Below, one piece after another: positions 17,451-27,100 of a stretch of 64,000 nt of DNA; the stretch's first letter is position 1; each line of letters starts with the position of its first letter. A model generated the notes under the pieces. That model was not told where the DNA came from, searched no databases, and saw only the letters and a list, made by a program, of their open reading frames with translations. Where the stretch lies: contig CAURED010000013.1 in NCBI GenBank assembly GCA_963524205.1, positions 43,156 through 107,155 of the forward strand, given 5' to 3'. The DNA is from Aminipila sp963524205. GTDB lineage: Bacteria; Bacillota; Clostridia; Peptostreptococcales; Anaerovoracaceae. The position numbers and the translations under genes were made by a program.

Positions 17451-17528
17451 ATGATATTTCTTGAAATTCTTATTATTTCACTAGGAATGTACTTATTATA
17501 TGCCTTGATTAATCCTGAAAAATTCTAA
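17451..17528 (+). CDS. kdpF: KdpF-like small subunit
   Basis: 25-residue single-helix protein with the KdpF-type ending YALINPEKF. KdpF stabilises the KdpABC P-type K+ pump in the membrane. GAGGAGGTG is positioned 6-8 bases before the ATG. It lies 20 bp before kdpA and directly after another small hydrophobic ORF. It is too short for most automatic gene callers. Confidence 0.82.
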   Translation: MIFLEILIISLGMYLLYALINPEKF

Positions 17529-17548
17529 AAGAAAGGTAGAAAAAAACA

Positions 17549-19267
17549 ATGTTACAAATTATTTTGATTTTAACAATATTTGTTGCCCTTGTTATTCCCA
17601 TGGGGAAATACTTATATCACATTGCGCTAGGACAGCGAACCTTTGCAGATCCTGCATTTAACCTGATTGACAATGCAGTTTACCGTGTGTGCGGTATTGA
17701 TAATAATGAAATGAATTGGAAGCAGTATGCGCTAGCTATGCTTGCAACTAACGCAATAATGATTTTCATTGGTTATTTGATTCTTAGGATTCAGTGCCTT
17801 CCGGTTTTAAACCCTAACGGAATCGGCGGAATGGAACCCAGCCTGTCATTTAACACCATTATTAGTTTTATGACCAATACAAACCTTCAGCACTACTCTG
17901 GAGAATCAGGACTTTCATTTCTTAGTCAAATGATGGTAATTATATTTATGATGTTTACCTCTGCTGCTACTGGCTTTTCCGTTTCCATGGCCTTCGTGCG
18001 GGGACTTGCCGGAAAAACAAAAACAGTGGGAAACTTTTATGTGGATCTTATTCGAATTACAACACGAGTTTTGCTGCCTCTTTCCATATTAGGAGGAATG
18101 GTTCTCGTTTCTCAAGGTGTGCCGCAAAACTTATCTGCAAATATGGTAGTCCAAACGATTGAAGGCAGCTATCAGGACATTGCTATGGGTCCCGTGGCTT
18201 CCCTTGAGATCATCAAACATCTGGGTACAAATGGGGGAGGATTTTTCGGAGCCAATTCATCCACACCGTTTGAGAATCCCAATATAATTACAAATATGGT
18301 AGAAATGCTTTCCATGATGCTGCTTCCCGGTTCATGCATCATAGCTTTCGGTCATATGGTACGCAGCCGTATAAAAGAAACAAAGAAGGGTAAAGAAAAA
18401 AAGATCCTAATTGGTAGCGAGGCAAAACCTATTTTTGCAGTAATGTCTATAATTTTTATAATTGGTCTGGTTATATGCTTTACAGCTGAAAGTGCTGGTA
18501 ACCCTTTACTAGAACATATTGGATTAAACCAGAGCATGGGTAATATGGAGGGGAAGGAAGTCCGGTTTGGAATTGCCCAATCAACGCTTTTCACAACGGT
18601 TACTACTGCCTTTACCACCGGTACTGTCAATAACATGCATGATACACTTACACCCTTGGGGGGTGCTGTCCCGCTAATGAACATGATGCTTAATGTTGTA
18701 TTCGGCGGTAAGGGCGTAGGACTGATGAATATGATTCTGTATGCAATTCTTTCTGTATTCATCTGCGGACTGATGATTGGACGTACGCCGGAATATCTGG
18801 GTAAAAAAATAGAAGGAAAAGAAATGAAGCTTACAGCATTGGGAATTATCATTCATCCTCTGCTGATTCTGGGCTTTTCAGCTCTGGCTGTTGCTGTACC
18901 AGCTGGTTTGGCAGGAATCACCAATCCAGGGTACCATGGATTGACGCAGGTGCTATATGAATACTCCTCGTCTGCAGCCAACAATGGGTCCGGTTTTGAA
19001 GGCTTAGGAGATAATACGTATTTTTGGAATATTACTACAGGACTGGTTATGTTTTTCGGCCGCTATCTGTCTATTATTATTCAATTGTCCATAGCGGGCT
19101 CACTAATGGCGAAACAACCAGTTAGCGAATCTATTGGTACATTAAAGACAGATACAAGTACATTTACCATATCACTGCTCATGGTAGTCATTATTATTGC
19201 TGCATTAACTTTCTTTCCGGCAATGGTACTAGGACCCATAGCGGAGCATTTAACCCTGTGGAGTTAA
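17549..19267 (+). CDS. kdpA: Potassium-transporting ATPase subunit KdpA
   Basis: K+-binding, channel-like subunit of the Kdp P-type ATPase, 572 residues with about ten membrane helices. Recognisable selectivity-loop segments are TNTNLQHYSGES, HLGTNGGGFFGANSSTPFENP, TTAFTTGTVNNMHDTLTPLGG and AANNGSGFEGL. It starts 20 bp after kdpF with AGAAAGG upstream, and kdpB follows after 13 bp. Length and motifs are normal. Confidence 0.96.
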   Translation: MLQIILILTIFVALVIPMGKYLYHIALGQRTFADPAFNLIDNAVYRVCGIDNNEMNWKQYALAMLATNAIMIFIGYLILRIQCLPVLNPNGIGGMEPSLSFNTIISFMTNTNLQHYSGESGLSFLSQMMVIIFMMFTSAATGFSVSMAFVRGLAGKTKTVGNFYVDLIRITTRVLLPLSILGGMVLVSQGVPQNLSANMVVQTIEGSYQDIAMGPVASLEIIKHLGTNGGGFFGANSSTPFENPNIITNMVEMLSMMLLPGSCIIAFGHMVRSRIKETKKGKEKKILIGSEAKPIFAVMSIIFIIGLVICFTAESAGNPLLEHIGLNQSMGNMEGKEVRFGIAQSTLFTTVTTAFTTGTVNNMHDTLTPLGGAVPLMNMMLNVVFGGKGVGLMNMILYAILSVFICGLMIGRTPEYLGKKIEGKEMKLTALGIIIHPLLILGFSALAVAVPAGLAGITNPGYHGLTQVLYEYSSSAANNGSGFEGLGDNTYFWNITTGLVMFFGRYLSIIIQLSIAGSLMAKQPVSESIGTLKTDTSTFTISLLMVVIIIAALTFFPAMVLGPIAEHLTLWS

Positions 19268-19280
19268 GGAGGATACTTTC

Positions 19281-21335
19281 ATGAGTAAAGAATTAAAAAC
19301 AAAATTTATTACAAAGGATATTTATAAATCCTCTATTAAAGGGGCCTTTACAAAATTAAATCCCAGATACATGATGAAAAATCCCGTTATGTTTGTGGTA
19401 GAACTAGGATTTATCCTAACATTGTTACTTTGTTTTGTTCCTAATATTTTTGGTGATGAAGGAAGTAATCTAAGGTTGTATAACGGTGTGGTATCTTTCA
19501 CTCTTTTCGTTACTGTACTGTTTGCAAACTTTGCAGAAGCTGTCGCGGAAGGTCGAGGCAAGGCTCAGGCTCAAAGCCTTAAAAAGACTCAAAAAGACAT
19601 GCAAGCTCGTATTGTAAGTAATGACGGCATAGAAACGGTCATAAGTGCAAGCCTTCTTAAAAAAGGAGATATTGTACTGGTTAAGTCTGGTGAAATCATC
19701 CCTAATGACGGTGAAGTCATGGAAGGGATTGCCTCTGTAGATGAATCTGCTATTACCGGAGAATCCGCACCTGTGTTAAAGGAGAATGGCGGTGATTTTG
19801 CCTCTGTAACTGGCGGAACGACTGTAGTTAGCGATTGGCTGAAAATTCAAATTACATCCAACCCAGGAGAATCTTTTCTTGACAAAATGATTTCTTTGGT
19901 GGAAGGTGCTTCCCGAAAAAAAACGCCCAATGAAATTGCTTTAAACACCCTGCTAGTAAGCCTGACCATTATCTTCTTAATTGTCATTGTCAGCTTATAT
20001 CACATTGCTGCTTACAGTGGTGTTCATCTGCAGATTTCCACCCTGGTTGCCCTGACCGTATGCTTAATCCCAACGACTATTGGCGGGCTGCTTTCTGCAA
20101 TAGGCATTGCTGGCATGGACCGCGTTACACGCTTTAATGTCATTGCTATGTCAGGAAAAGCAGTAGAGGCCTGCGGTGACGTGGATACAATGATTTTAGA
20201 TAAAACTGGAACTATTACTTACGGAAACCGCATGGCCTCCAAATTTATTCCAGCAGGCAATACGAGTGAACAAGAACTAATCCGGTATGCTGTCATCAGC
20301 TCCCTAAAAGACGATACTCCTGAAGGGAAATCCATAGTAGAACTTGGAGAACGGCTGATTGGTGAACATCATGAAAACATACTGGGTATGGAATTCATAG
20401 AATTTACAGCACAGACACGTATGAGCGGTGTTAATTTTTCTGACGGTACCAGAATACGCAAAGGCGCTTATGACGCTATTCAAAAATATATACAGGATCT
20501 GGGAGGCCCAATACCGAAGGATTTGGAGGCTAAAGTCAATAAAGTCTCCAAGCTAGGCGGTACTCCGCTTGTAGTCTGCACAGGAACCCGAATTCTCGGG
20601 GTCATTTACCTGAAGGATACCATCAAACCAGGACTTGTGGAAAGGTTTGCAAGGCTTCGGGATATTGGGATTAAAACCGTTATGTGTACTGGTGATAATC
20701 CACTGACTGCGGCCACAATTGCACAGGAAGCCGGTGTAGACAGCTTTATTGCCGAATGCAAGCCAGAGGATAAGATTAAGGCCATAAAAACCGAGCAATC
20801 TAAAGGAAAAGTTGTAGCGATGACCGGTGATGGTACAAACGATGCTCCTGCATTGGCACAAGCTGACGTGGGAATTGCTATGAACAGCGGAACCTCTGCC
20901 GCCAAAGAAGCGGCAAATATGGTTGATCTGGATTCCGACCCTACCAAAATACTTGATGTTGTGGAAATCGGAAAACAACTTTTGATTACCCGCGGCTCTC
21001 TGACAACTTTTAGTATTGCCAATGACGTCGCCAAGTATTTTGCAATTATTCCTGCCATGTTCATGGCCGTCATTCCACAAATGAAGGTGCTAAACATCAT
21101 GGGATTGTCAACACCATACAGTGCAATACTCTCCGCCTTGATTTTTAATGCCATCATCATCCCCTGCCTAATTCCCCTTGCTATGAAAGGGGTTAAATAT
21201 AAACCACAGCGCTCGGAGAAGCTGCTGTGCCATAATATGTTGATTTATGGGCTTGGGGGCATCATTGTGCCGTTTATAGGCATAAAAGTCATTGATTTAA
21301 TCATCAGCCCACTGCTAGTGATTTTAGGGCTTTAG
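19281..21335 (+). CDS. kdpB: Potassium-transporting ATPase subunit KdpB
   Basis: Catalytic P-type ATPase subunit, 684 residues. The TGES actuator loop is at about 159-162, the phosphorylated Asp307 lies in DKTGT, and the hinge is MTGDGTNDAPALAQADVG. The cytoplasmic N-terminus precedes a first membrane pair. It uses ATP to drive K+ import through KdpA at low external K+. AAGGAGG precedes the start, and kdpA ends 13 bp upstream. Confidence 0.97.
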   Translation: MSKELKTKFITKDIYKSSIKGAFTKLNPRYMMKNPVMFVVELGFILTLLLCFVPNIFGDEGSNLRLYNGVVSFTLFVTVLFANFAEAVAEGRGKAQAQSLKKTQKDMQARIVSNDGIETVISASLLKKGDIVLVKSGEIIPNDGEVMEGIASVDESAITGESAPVLKENGGDFASVTGGTTVVSDWLKIQITSNPGESFLDKMISLVEGASRKKTPNEIALNTLLVSLTIIFLIVIVSLYHIAAYSGVHLQISTLVALTVCLIPTTIGGLLSAIGIAGMDRVTRFNVIAMSGKAVEACGDVDTMILDKTGTITYGNRMASKFIPAGNTSEQELIRYAVISSLKDDTPEGKSIVELGERLIGEHHENILGMEFIEFTAQTRMSGVNFSDGTRIRKGAYDAIQKYIQDLGGPIPKDLEAKVNKVSKLGGTPLVVCTGTRILGVIYLKDTIKPGLVERFARLRDIGIKTVMCTGDNPLTAATIAQEAGVDSFIAECKPEDKIKAIKTEQSKGKVVAMTGDGTNDAPALAQADVGIAMNSGTSAAKEAANMVDLDSDPTKILDVVEIGKQLLITRGSLTTFSIANDVAKYFAIIPAMFMAVIPQMKVLNIMGLSTPYSAILSALIFNAIIIPCLIPLAMKGVKYKPQRSEKLLCHNMLIYGLGGIIVPFIGIKVIDLIISPLLVILGL

Positions 21336-21387
21336 CTTGTGGTAGTTTAGTTGTTGCACTTTTCTAATTAAAATAGGAGGTTTCATA

Positions 21388-22023
21388 ATGAGTAAATTTT
21401 TGAAAGGAATAAAAAAGCCTTTTTTGGTAACTTTAGCGTTGCTCCTGATTTGTGGTTTGGCTTACCCTTTGCTGCTCACAGGAGTCAGCCAAGTAATCTT
21501 CCCAAAGCAGGCCAATGGCAGTTTGGTTACTATTAATGGCAAGGCGGTGGGCTCAGAGCTTGTAGGGCAGGATTTTACTGATGCACGTTTTATGAAATGT
21601 CGTCCATCTGCAGTAAACTACAATACTTATACTCGAGAAGATAAGAAAAATGGGAATTATACTGGTATAGCCTCTGGATCTAAAAATTACGGTCCTACTA
21701 ATCCATCGCTTTCCCAACGTGTTCAGGAAGATATGACTGAGTTTTTAAAGGCAAATCCTTCAATAAAAAAAGAGGATATCCCCACCGATTTATTAACGGC
21801 ATCTGGTTCCGGACTTGACCCACATATCAGTCCAGAATCGGCTTCTGTACAAATACCGGCATTAGTCCAAGCAACCGGTTTATCAGAAGATCGGCTGAAA
21901 GAAATTATAAAGGAAAACACTCAAGGAAAGTTTCTTGAAATATTCGGTGAAGAGACCGTTAATGTGCTAAAAATAAATTTGGAAATTGCTAAAGATTTAA
22001 ATCTGATTAATAGTATATATTAA
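21388..22023 (+). CDS. kdpC: Potassium-transporting ATPase subunit KdpC
   Basis: 211-residue accessory subunit with one N-terminal membrane helix (about 12-34) and an extracytoplasmic domain containing GQDFTDARFMKCRPSA and GSKNYGPTNPSL. The ending DPHISPESASVQIPALVQATGL is typical. It closes the kdp operon 52 bp after kdpB with AGGAGG before the start, and a strong terminator lies beyond. Confidence 0.95.
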   Translation: MSKFLKGIKKPFLVTLALLLICGLAYPLLLTGVSQVIFPKQANGSLVTINGKAVGSELVGQDFTDARFMKCRPSAVNYNTYTREDKKNGNYTGIASGSKNYGPTNPSLSQRVQEDMTEFLKANPSIKKEDIPTDLLTASGSGLDPHISPESASVQIPALVQATGLSEDRLKEIIKENTQGKFLEIFGEETVNVLKINLEIAKDLNLINSIY

Positions 22024-22060
22024 CAATTAAAACTCATAATAATTCTTTAACATAAAAAAG

Positions 22061-22105
22061 AAAAGGCATTGAATAACAAAATTTTTCTGTTATCCAATGC
22101 CTTTT
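22061..22105. terminator. Bidirectional terminator, kdpC / aminotransferase
   Basis: AAAAGGCATTGAATAACA (22061-22078) pairs with TGTTATCCAATGCCTTTT (22088-22105). There are A tracts before and T tracts after, between two converging genes. Confidence 0.88.
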
Positions 22106-22114
22106 TTATCACTT

Positions 22115-23248
22115 CTAGTTATTCAATTCTTGTAGAAAAACTTCTGCCATATTGCACTTAACTGGAAAATCTATATCCTGTAATGTTTTTGTCAGTGCCT
22201 CAAGAACAGCCGCCATATCTTCCTTATTTGAATTTTCTCCCATATGGCCTATTCTGATCACTTTACCTGCTAAAACATCAAAGCAGCCTGCAATCATTAT
22301 ATTGTACTTTTCTTTCATCGTTCCAAGTATTTGAGCATCCGTGAAACCATCTGGGACTTTGACTACTGTTACAGTATTTGAATACCCTTCTTCAAGATAA
22401 AGCTCTAAGCCACCTTCCGTTATAGCTTTTCTAGTAGCTTCCGCAATTTTAGCATGTCTTTCTAAGATATTTTTATCTGCAATAACATTGTCCACCGCTG
22501 CGCGCAATCCATAAATATCACTTATCGGCATAGTATATGGAAACCATTTTTCCTTATAATAATTTTTGAAAGTCAAAATATTTGCATAGAATGCAGCAAT
22601 TGGTGTTTTTCTGTTTTCCATTGCTGCTATGGCTTTATCACTTACCCACAGCATTGTTAATCCTGGAGGTGCTGACAATGCCTTTTGTGAACCACCACAC
22701 AAAATATCAATTTTACTTTCATCAACATTTACATATTCGCCAAACATACCGGCAACGGAATCCACTACAGTTAAAATCCCATAAGAGGCGAGTAAATTAC
22801 AAATATCCTTTATAGGATTTAGTACGCCACTAGGTGTATCGCAATGAACAACTGTGGCATATTTAAATTTTGAATCCTTTTTCAAGAACTCTTCCAGTGC
22901 TGTTATAGAAACTGGTCTATGATAGTCCGAAACAAAAGATACTGCCTCGCCACCATACATTGTGACAAAATCGCCAAATCCTCTTCCGAAGATACCATTA
23001 TCAATTACCAACACCCTGTCATCCTGCTCTGTTAATGAAGCACATGCTGCCTCTAAACCTAAAATTCCTTCCCCGCCTAAAATATATACATTATTTCTCG
23101 TATACATAAGCTGGCCCAAAAGGTCACAGGTTTCCTTATAAAATTCACAAAATGCAGGATCTATATCTGGATTAGTTGTCTCCAAGCTTCTTGCCATACG
23201 CACATTTTGTCTAACGTTAGTAGGTCCAGGTGTCATGGTTTTGTACAT
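22115..23248 (-). CDS. Class V aminotransferase (alanine-glyoxylate / serine-pyruvate type)
   Basis: 377-residue PLP aminotransferase of the AGXT/PucG group. The N-terminal TPGPTNV segment and the PLP lysine Lys189 in GGSQKALSAPPGL are characteristic. VVDSVAGMFGE carries the Asp that contacts the PLP ring nitrogen. Alanine-, serine- and ureidoglycine-glyoxylate activities share these motifs, so the substrate is open. It follows an ECF S-component gene by 18 bp on the minus strand, which suggests the transported compound is either its substrate or a B6 vitamer. Confidence 0.83.
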   Translation of the reverse strand: MYKTMTPGPTNVRQNVRMARSLETTNPDIDPAFCEFYKETCDLLGQLMYTRNNVYILGGEGILGLEAACASLTEQDDRVLVIDNGIFGRGFGDFVTMYGGEAVSFVSDYHRPVSITALEEFLKKDSKFKYATVVHCDTPSGVLNPIKDICNLLASYGILTVVDSVAGMFGEYVNVDESKIDILCGGSQKALSAPPGLTMLWVSDKAIAAMENRKTPIAAFYANILTFKNYYKEKWFPYTMPISDIYGLRAAVDNVIADKNILERHAKIAEATRKAITEGGLELYLEEGYSNTVTVVKVPDGFTDAQILGTMKEKYNIMIAGCFDVLAGKVIRIGHMGENSNKEDMAAVLEALTKTLQDIDFPVKCNMAEVFLQELNN

Positions 23249-23266
23249 ATCTTATCTACCTCCTGA

Positions 23267-23800
23267 TTATATAGCCAGTTTTTTTAGACGTTCTACGATT
23301 GGAATCACTATAATTCCTCCCACTACAACCTGCAAAACGTTGGCTGGAATTGATCCAAATGGAATATACCAATTTCCGTATATAATTACTTCTGCAAAAT
23401 AATATCCCACAACCTTTATAATAAGCGCTACACCAATAGCAATCGTATTTACCACAACTGGCTTAAAGTGAAGTTTTTCTGTAATAAGACCTACCATAAA
23501 TCCCATAATCCCTACTATTACAAAAGTAAAGGGTGCCCATATAGCCCAGCCAGAAACAAGGTCAAACATTCCCATGCCAAATGCACCTGCTAAAGCTCCC
23601 GTCTTTTTCCCATAAACAATAGCCGCAATAAACAGTGGAACATTTCCCAGATGAGCAAGTGCTCCGTTCCCCATACCCATAAAAGGGATCGTAATATTTA
23701 TAAACGTTGCCACTAATGTAAGTGCAATAAATAATGCGTTTATTACTAATGTCTTGGTTGCATTCCTTGTTGAAGAAATAGTCTGTGTATTTGTGCTCAT
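23267..23800 (-). CDS. ECF transporter S component (ECF-ribofla_trS-like)
   Basis: 177-residue membrane protein with about five or six helices. The motif GNVPLFIAAIVYGKKTGALAGAFGMGMFDLVSG fits the substrate-binding S subunit of energy-coupling-factor vitamin importers. I chose the ATG at 23798-23800 because AGAGGG lies 5-7 bases before it. The longer reading adds six codons that include this site. The energising EcfA/EcfT subunits are not in the window, so a shared group II module is assumed. The neighbouring PLP enzyme makes pyridoxine a reasonable guess only. Confidence 0.8.
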   Translation of the reverse strand: MSTNTQTISSTRNATKTLVINALFIALTLVATFINITIPFMGMGNGALAHLGNVPLFIAAIVYGKKTGALAGAFGMGMFDLVSGWAIWAPFTFVIVGIMGFMVGLITEKLHFKPVVVNTIAIGVALIIKVVGYYFAEVIIYGNWYIPFGSIPANVLQVVVGGIIVIPIVERLKKLAI

Positions 23801-23890
23801 TGCTTTGCCCTCTTTCATAAAATGTATTAATTAGTATCTATTTTATATTAAAATTGATAATGTTAAAATATGCACTTTCAATTATTTTGA

Positions 23891-23937
23891 TACATACAGT
23901 TGCTTGGTTTTTCTTTATTTTATTCAACTGTATACAT
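23891..23937. repeat. Inverted repeat around TACAGTTG / CAACTGTA
   Basis: TACAGTTG and CAACTGTA face each other across an AT-rich loop about 90-140 bp upstream of the ECF S-component gene. It may be an operator for that operon or part of the neighbouring terminator region. No regulator is obvious. Confidence 0.3.
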
Positions 23938-23981
23938 AAAAAATAACCATTTCAGTTTTTACACTGAAATGGTTATTTTTT
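23938..23981. terminator. Terminator after the C69 dipeptidase gene
   Basis: AAATAACCATTTCAGT (23941-23956) pairs perfectly with ACTGAAATGGTTATTT (23963-23978), with A and T runs outside. Confidence 0.85.
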
Positions 23982-24006
23982 CATATTATTACAAAGTTTT
24001 TAATGA

Positions 24007-25713
24007 TTAAAAGGTCATTGCTAAGTCCAAAGGAATATAAGTAGTTCCCTTTTCTTCCAATGGAGCAAATGATAATTTAACTTCTGTTGCCTTTCCACCC
24101 TTAGTAACTGTGCAAGTATCCTTGCCAACAGTAAAGCTATAAGATGAAGAACCATTTGTTAACACAATTGGATTGTTAGTTCCAGTCCATTTTACAGTAT
24201 ACCCCTTTGCAGTTGCTGCATCACGAATTGAAATCTCTGGAACGAAAGGTCCACCAAGCTTTGCAGCTGTACGGCCAAATCTATCCATCATAAAGAATAA
24301 TAAGTTATCGTATAAGTGATCTGCATCCTTACAAGCTTTTTCAGCAATCTGCATATGTAAATCTGTTACGTACTTCTTTGCCTTTGCAGGATCTTCAGCA
24401 TATAACTTTATCATCTTTTGTTCTGCAATCTTCATATCGTTATAAAGATCTTCTTCATAGAAGTTCCAGTAATCTTTTACACCCTGACCATAAAAGCTTC
24501 TGTTCTGTTCTGCTAAAGTACAGATTCTCTTATACTTCCAATATGCACCTGCAGGATTGTAATCTTCTCCATCTACTTTATACGCTGAATATGTATCCGT
24601 AATGCCGCTGAAATTTGGAAGGAATACTGAATGCTCTGAGTTGCCAAACGCTAGCCACTGTAATGCAGAGATTTCCTTAGGATAATTATCCTTAATCTGA
24701 ATTACATGAATTTGTGACTGACGTTCAACTCCAATTACTCTCAATGCTTCGTTTCCTGGCAGAGAAGCATCAAATTGAGTTCCTTCATATCGGTTACGAA
24801 GTACATCCATAACTTCTAAAGCAGATACTTTCTTTGCTGAATCATAGAATAATGGGTACATTGTATCTGTCTTGTATTCTCCAGCAGTTGCTGGTGCAAG
24901 AAGTTTGTGTCCCATCCATGTACGCATGTTTGAATAGTCTTCTCTTGGTTCAGCAAAAGTAGCTGCCAGATGAACTTTTCCATCTACCAGTTTAGTCCAT
25001 TTATTTGCATCTGCTGTTTTAAATAAATCTTTCTGATACATAAAATTTTCCGTATCAGCAGGATCAACAGTGCCAATCATAAATTGATTTCCAAATACAG
25101 CAACCTTATTTGTTGGCATTTTCTGAGCAGCCCATAAGTGTCCGCTGTAAACTTCAAAGATCCAAGCTTCCTTCTGGTCAGCAAGCATAATAACGTTGCC
25201 TTCCTCAGAACCATATTTTTCAATAATACCTGCAAGTTTTTCCACGCCTTCTTTTGCAGTTTTACAAGTAGATGCAACGATACCTGTAAGAACAGCTTCT
25301 CTAAGGCTGCCTTCAACAAAAGGATCCACCTTTTCAACTTCAGGTCTTGGGGAAGCAGAAACTGTAGCCGATATACTTAGACCGTATTCATTTGTACAAG
25401 CTCCCATATAAGGACCATCTCCTTGACCGGAAGTATCAGGGACCATTGTGTACTTATAAGTAGTTGCTGGCAATGGATATGAAAATCCTTGTACGTCATC
25501 CAAGGTACGACCTGGTACATTTTCTACTCTGTCTACAACAAGAAACATTTTGTTGTAAGCTCCTGTCCCCTGGTCTTCACTTCTTGCAATAATTGTACTG
25601 CCATCATTACTTACGTCTTTACCAACGTATACTGCCGTACATGCAAACGCACTAGTTGTGCCAAGTAGTAGTGTTACTACCATAGCAAAGGCTAAAACTC
25701 TAAGTTTCCTCAT
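24007..25713 (-). CDS. Secreted C69-family dipeptidase
   Basis: 568-residue N-terminal-nucleophile hydrolase of peptidase family C69 (PepD/DipA-like). A signal peptide (MRKLRVLAF, then a hydrophobic core ending TSAFA) is followed by Cys25 in ACTAVYVGKD. Cys25 would become the N-terminal catalytic nucleophile after cleavage. Downstream segments typical of the family are TIIARSEDQG, GLSISATVS and EAWIFEVYSGHLWAAQK. The final 90 residues form an extra beta-rich region. It probably releases amino acids from dipeptides outside the membrane, suiting an amino acid fermenter. It is transcribed alone, with terminators on each side. Confidence 0.87.
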   Translation of the reverse strand: MRKLRVLAFAMVVTLLLGTTSAFACTAVYVGKDVSNDGSTIIARSEDQGTGAYNKMFLVVDRVENVPGRTLDDVQGFSYPLPATTYKYTMVPDTSGQGDGPYMGACTNEYGLSISATVSASPRPEVEKVDPFVEGSLREAVLTGIVASTCKTAKEGVEKLAGIIEKYGSEEGNVIMLADQKEAWIFEVYSGHLWAAQKMPTNKVAVFGNQFMIGTVDPADTENFMYQKDLFKTADANKWTKLVDGKVHLAATFAEPREDYSNMRTWMGHKLLAPATAGEYKTDTMYPLFYDSAKKVSALEVMDVLRNRYEGTQFDASLPGNEALRVIGVERQSQIHVIQIKDNYPKEISALQWLAFGNSEHSVFLPNFSGITDTYSAYKVDGEDYNPAGAYWKYKRICTLAEQNRSFYGQGVKDYWNFYEEDLYNDMKIAEQKMIKLYAEDPAKAKKYVTDLHMQIAEKACKDADHLYDNLLFFMMDRFGRTAAKLGGPFVPEISIRDAATAKGYTVKWTGTNNPIVLTNGSSSYSFTVGKDTCTVTKGGKATEVKLSFAPLEEKGTTYIPLDLAMTF

Positions 25714-25858
25714 TTTTTTTCTCCTCTTCTTGTCGTCAAAAAATTAATAATAATAACGAGTAAGGAACTGTTTGTGATCTCTCCTTAACATGTATATTTT
25801 ACATTTTTAGTAAAAATGAGTCAAAGTATTCCATATAAAAACTTAAATTGTATGAAAA

Positions 25859-25923
25859 AAAGAGCAATTCTGCATATTTTCTTGCTCTTTAAAAATAGAA
25901 ACCACTGCTTAAATAGCAGTGGT
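25859..25923 (-). terminator. Tandem hairpins after the S4-domain gene
   Basis: ACCACTGCT (25901-25909) pairs with AGCAGTGGT (25915-25923) and, read on the minus strand, is followed by TTTCTATTTTT. A second stem, AAAGAGCAA/TTGCTCTTT (25859-25890), lies just beyond. Confidence 0.8.
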
Positions 25924-25936
25924 CTGTGATATCACT

Positions 25937-26722
25937 TTACTTCATTAACATAAGGGTAATAAAAATACGATCCTTACGCGTGTTCCCTCCAATTTGTTTT
26001 AATATAACTTTACCTTTTCCTCTTAAAACCAGTTTATCTCCTTCATTTACAAGTTTTTCAGATTTTTGAACCTGCAAATTATTCACAAAGACGATTCCAC
26101 CTTTTATTGCCTCAGCTGCATTGCCCCTGGAAATTCCAAAGGCTGCGCCCACAACATTATCTAATCTTAAAGACGCCACTGTATCACTTTTTTCTACCAT
26201 ACGTCCCTCCGGAATAGTTATACTATCTATATCCTCAATGGTGAGATCTAAGTACGTGCGTCCAGCTTTGCCGTAATTTGTCAAAATAAACTCTGCCATC
26301 TCTCGAAGCACAAGAACATCCGCACCTTCTTTATACACAAGAATATCCCCTATAGCCTCCCTTTTTATACCCATTCCCGTTAAAGACCCTAAATAATCTC
26401 TATGTGATAAATCTTTATACCCATTGTGTTTTGCCCGTATTAAGGTTAAAGGATTATCTCCTTTATTCTTTAAAAAATATTGATGCAATTCTTCTTCTGT
26501 TTCTGCTTCAATATATTCTGGTATAAAAATGGTAATTCTCCGCTCAGCATCTGGATATCCCCCATAGAAAAACCCTTTTACCTCAGCATTACTACATAAC
26601 AATTTTCTGCAAAGTGTCTGCTGTCTCATATCTAAAAAACCTGTATTTGTTATCATATAATTCTCTTGGCACTGCGTTATCTTATCCTCTGCAATTGCCA
26701 CTATCAGTTTGTCTTCGTTCAT
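25937..26722 (-). CDS. YlmH-like S4-domain RNA-binding protein
   Basis: 261 residues. The N-terminal and central part resembles the YlmH fold, with FFGGYPDAERRI-like text (FYGGYPDAERRITIF) and HRDYLGSLTGMGIKREAIGDI. A C-terminal S4 domain spans about residues 180-250 (SLRLDNVVGAAFGISRGNAAEAIKGG). YlmH proteins act in ribosome quality control and division-associated loci in Firmicutes, but here the gene is alone. I chose the ATG at 26720-26722, preceded by AGGTGAGGAG. A reading from 26809 would cross the divergent promoter. Confidence 0.85.
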   Translation of the reverse strand: MNEDKLIVAIAEDKITQCQENYMITNTGFLDMRQQTLCRKLLCSNAEVKGFFYGGYPDAERRITIFIPEYIEAETEEELHQYFLKNKGDNPLTLIRAKHNGYKDLSHRDYLGSLTGMGIKREAIGDILVYKEGADVLVLREMAEFILTNYGKAGRTYLDLTIEDIDSITIPEGRMVEKSDTVASLRLDNVVGAAFGISRGNAAEAIKGGIVFVNNLQVQKSEKLVNEGDKLVLRGKGKVILKQIGGNTRKDRIFITLMLMK

Positions 26723-26752
26723 AATCTCCTCACCTAAGTTGTTGCCTAAAAC

Positions 26753-26782
26753 TTGTTTACATACTTTTTCTTGTGGTATAAT
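26753..26782 (+). promoter_or_regulatory. SigA-type promoter for the TSCPD gene
   Basis: TTGTTT (26753-26758), an 18-bp spacer and TATAAT (26777-26782), about 64 bp before the start of the plus-strand gene. Confidence 0.65.
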
Positions 26783-26845
26783 AAGTTCTGATGGACTTTT
26801 TATAAGCATCGAAACGTATTATATAAAATGAAAGGAAGTAATACT

Positions 26846-27100
26846 ATGGAATATAACTTTAGTCCTCGTGGCGTATGCGCTCAAAGCCTGTCTTTTGAAA
26901 TTGAAGATAACAAGATTAAAAACGTTAACTTTCACGGTGGCTGCAACGGCAATCTAAAGGGTATTGCCACTCTTGTGGAAGGTATGCCAATTGATCAGGT
27001 AAGAGATAAATTGGCTGGTATTAAATGCGGGCACAAAACTACATCATGCCCTGACCAATTAGCTCAGGCGCTTAATCAAATTTTAGAAGCTAACGAATAA
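26846..27100 (+). CDS. TSCPD domain protein (TIGR03905-like)
   Basis: 84-residue single-domain protein of unknown function. The domain-defining motif TSCPDQLAQAL is at the C-terminal side, with FHGGCNGNLKG and a Cys in GVCAQS earlier. These three Cys-containing segments suggest metal or cofactor binding. TSCPD domains also end some B12-dependent ribonucleotide reductases, but this stand-alone form has no assigned role. I chose the ATG at 26846 because AAAGGAAG stands 7-9 bases before it. Its last 25 bases overlap the convergent dsdA gene. Confidence 0.8.
   Translation: MEYNFSPRGVCAQSLSFEIEDNKIKNVNFHGGCNGNLKGIATLVEGMPIDQVRDKLAGIKCGHKTTSCPDQLAQALNQILEANE

Noticed and set aside
20553..21160. 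Two overlapping antisense frames within kdpB
   Set aside because: Opposite a highly conserved P-type ATPase, with no recognisable protein features.
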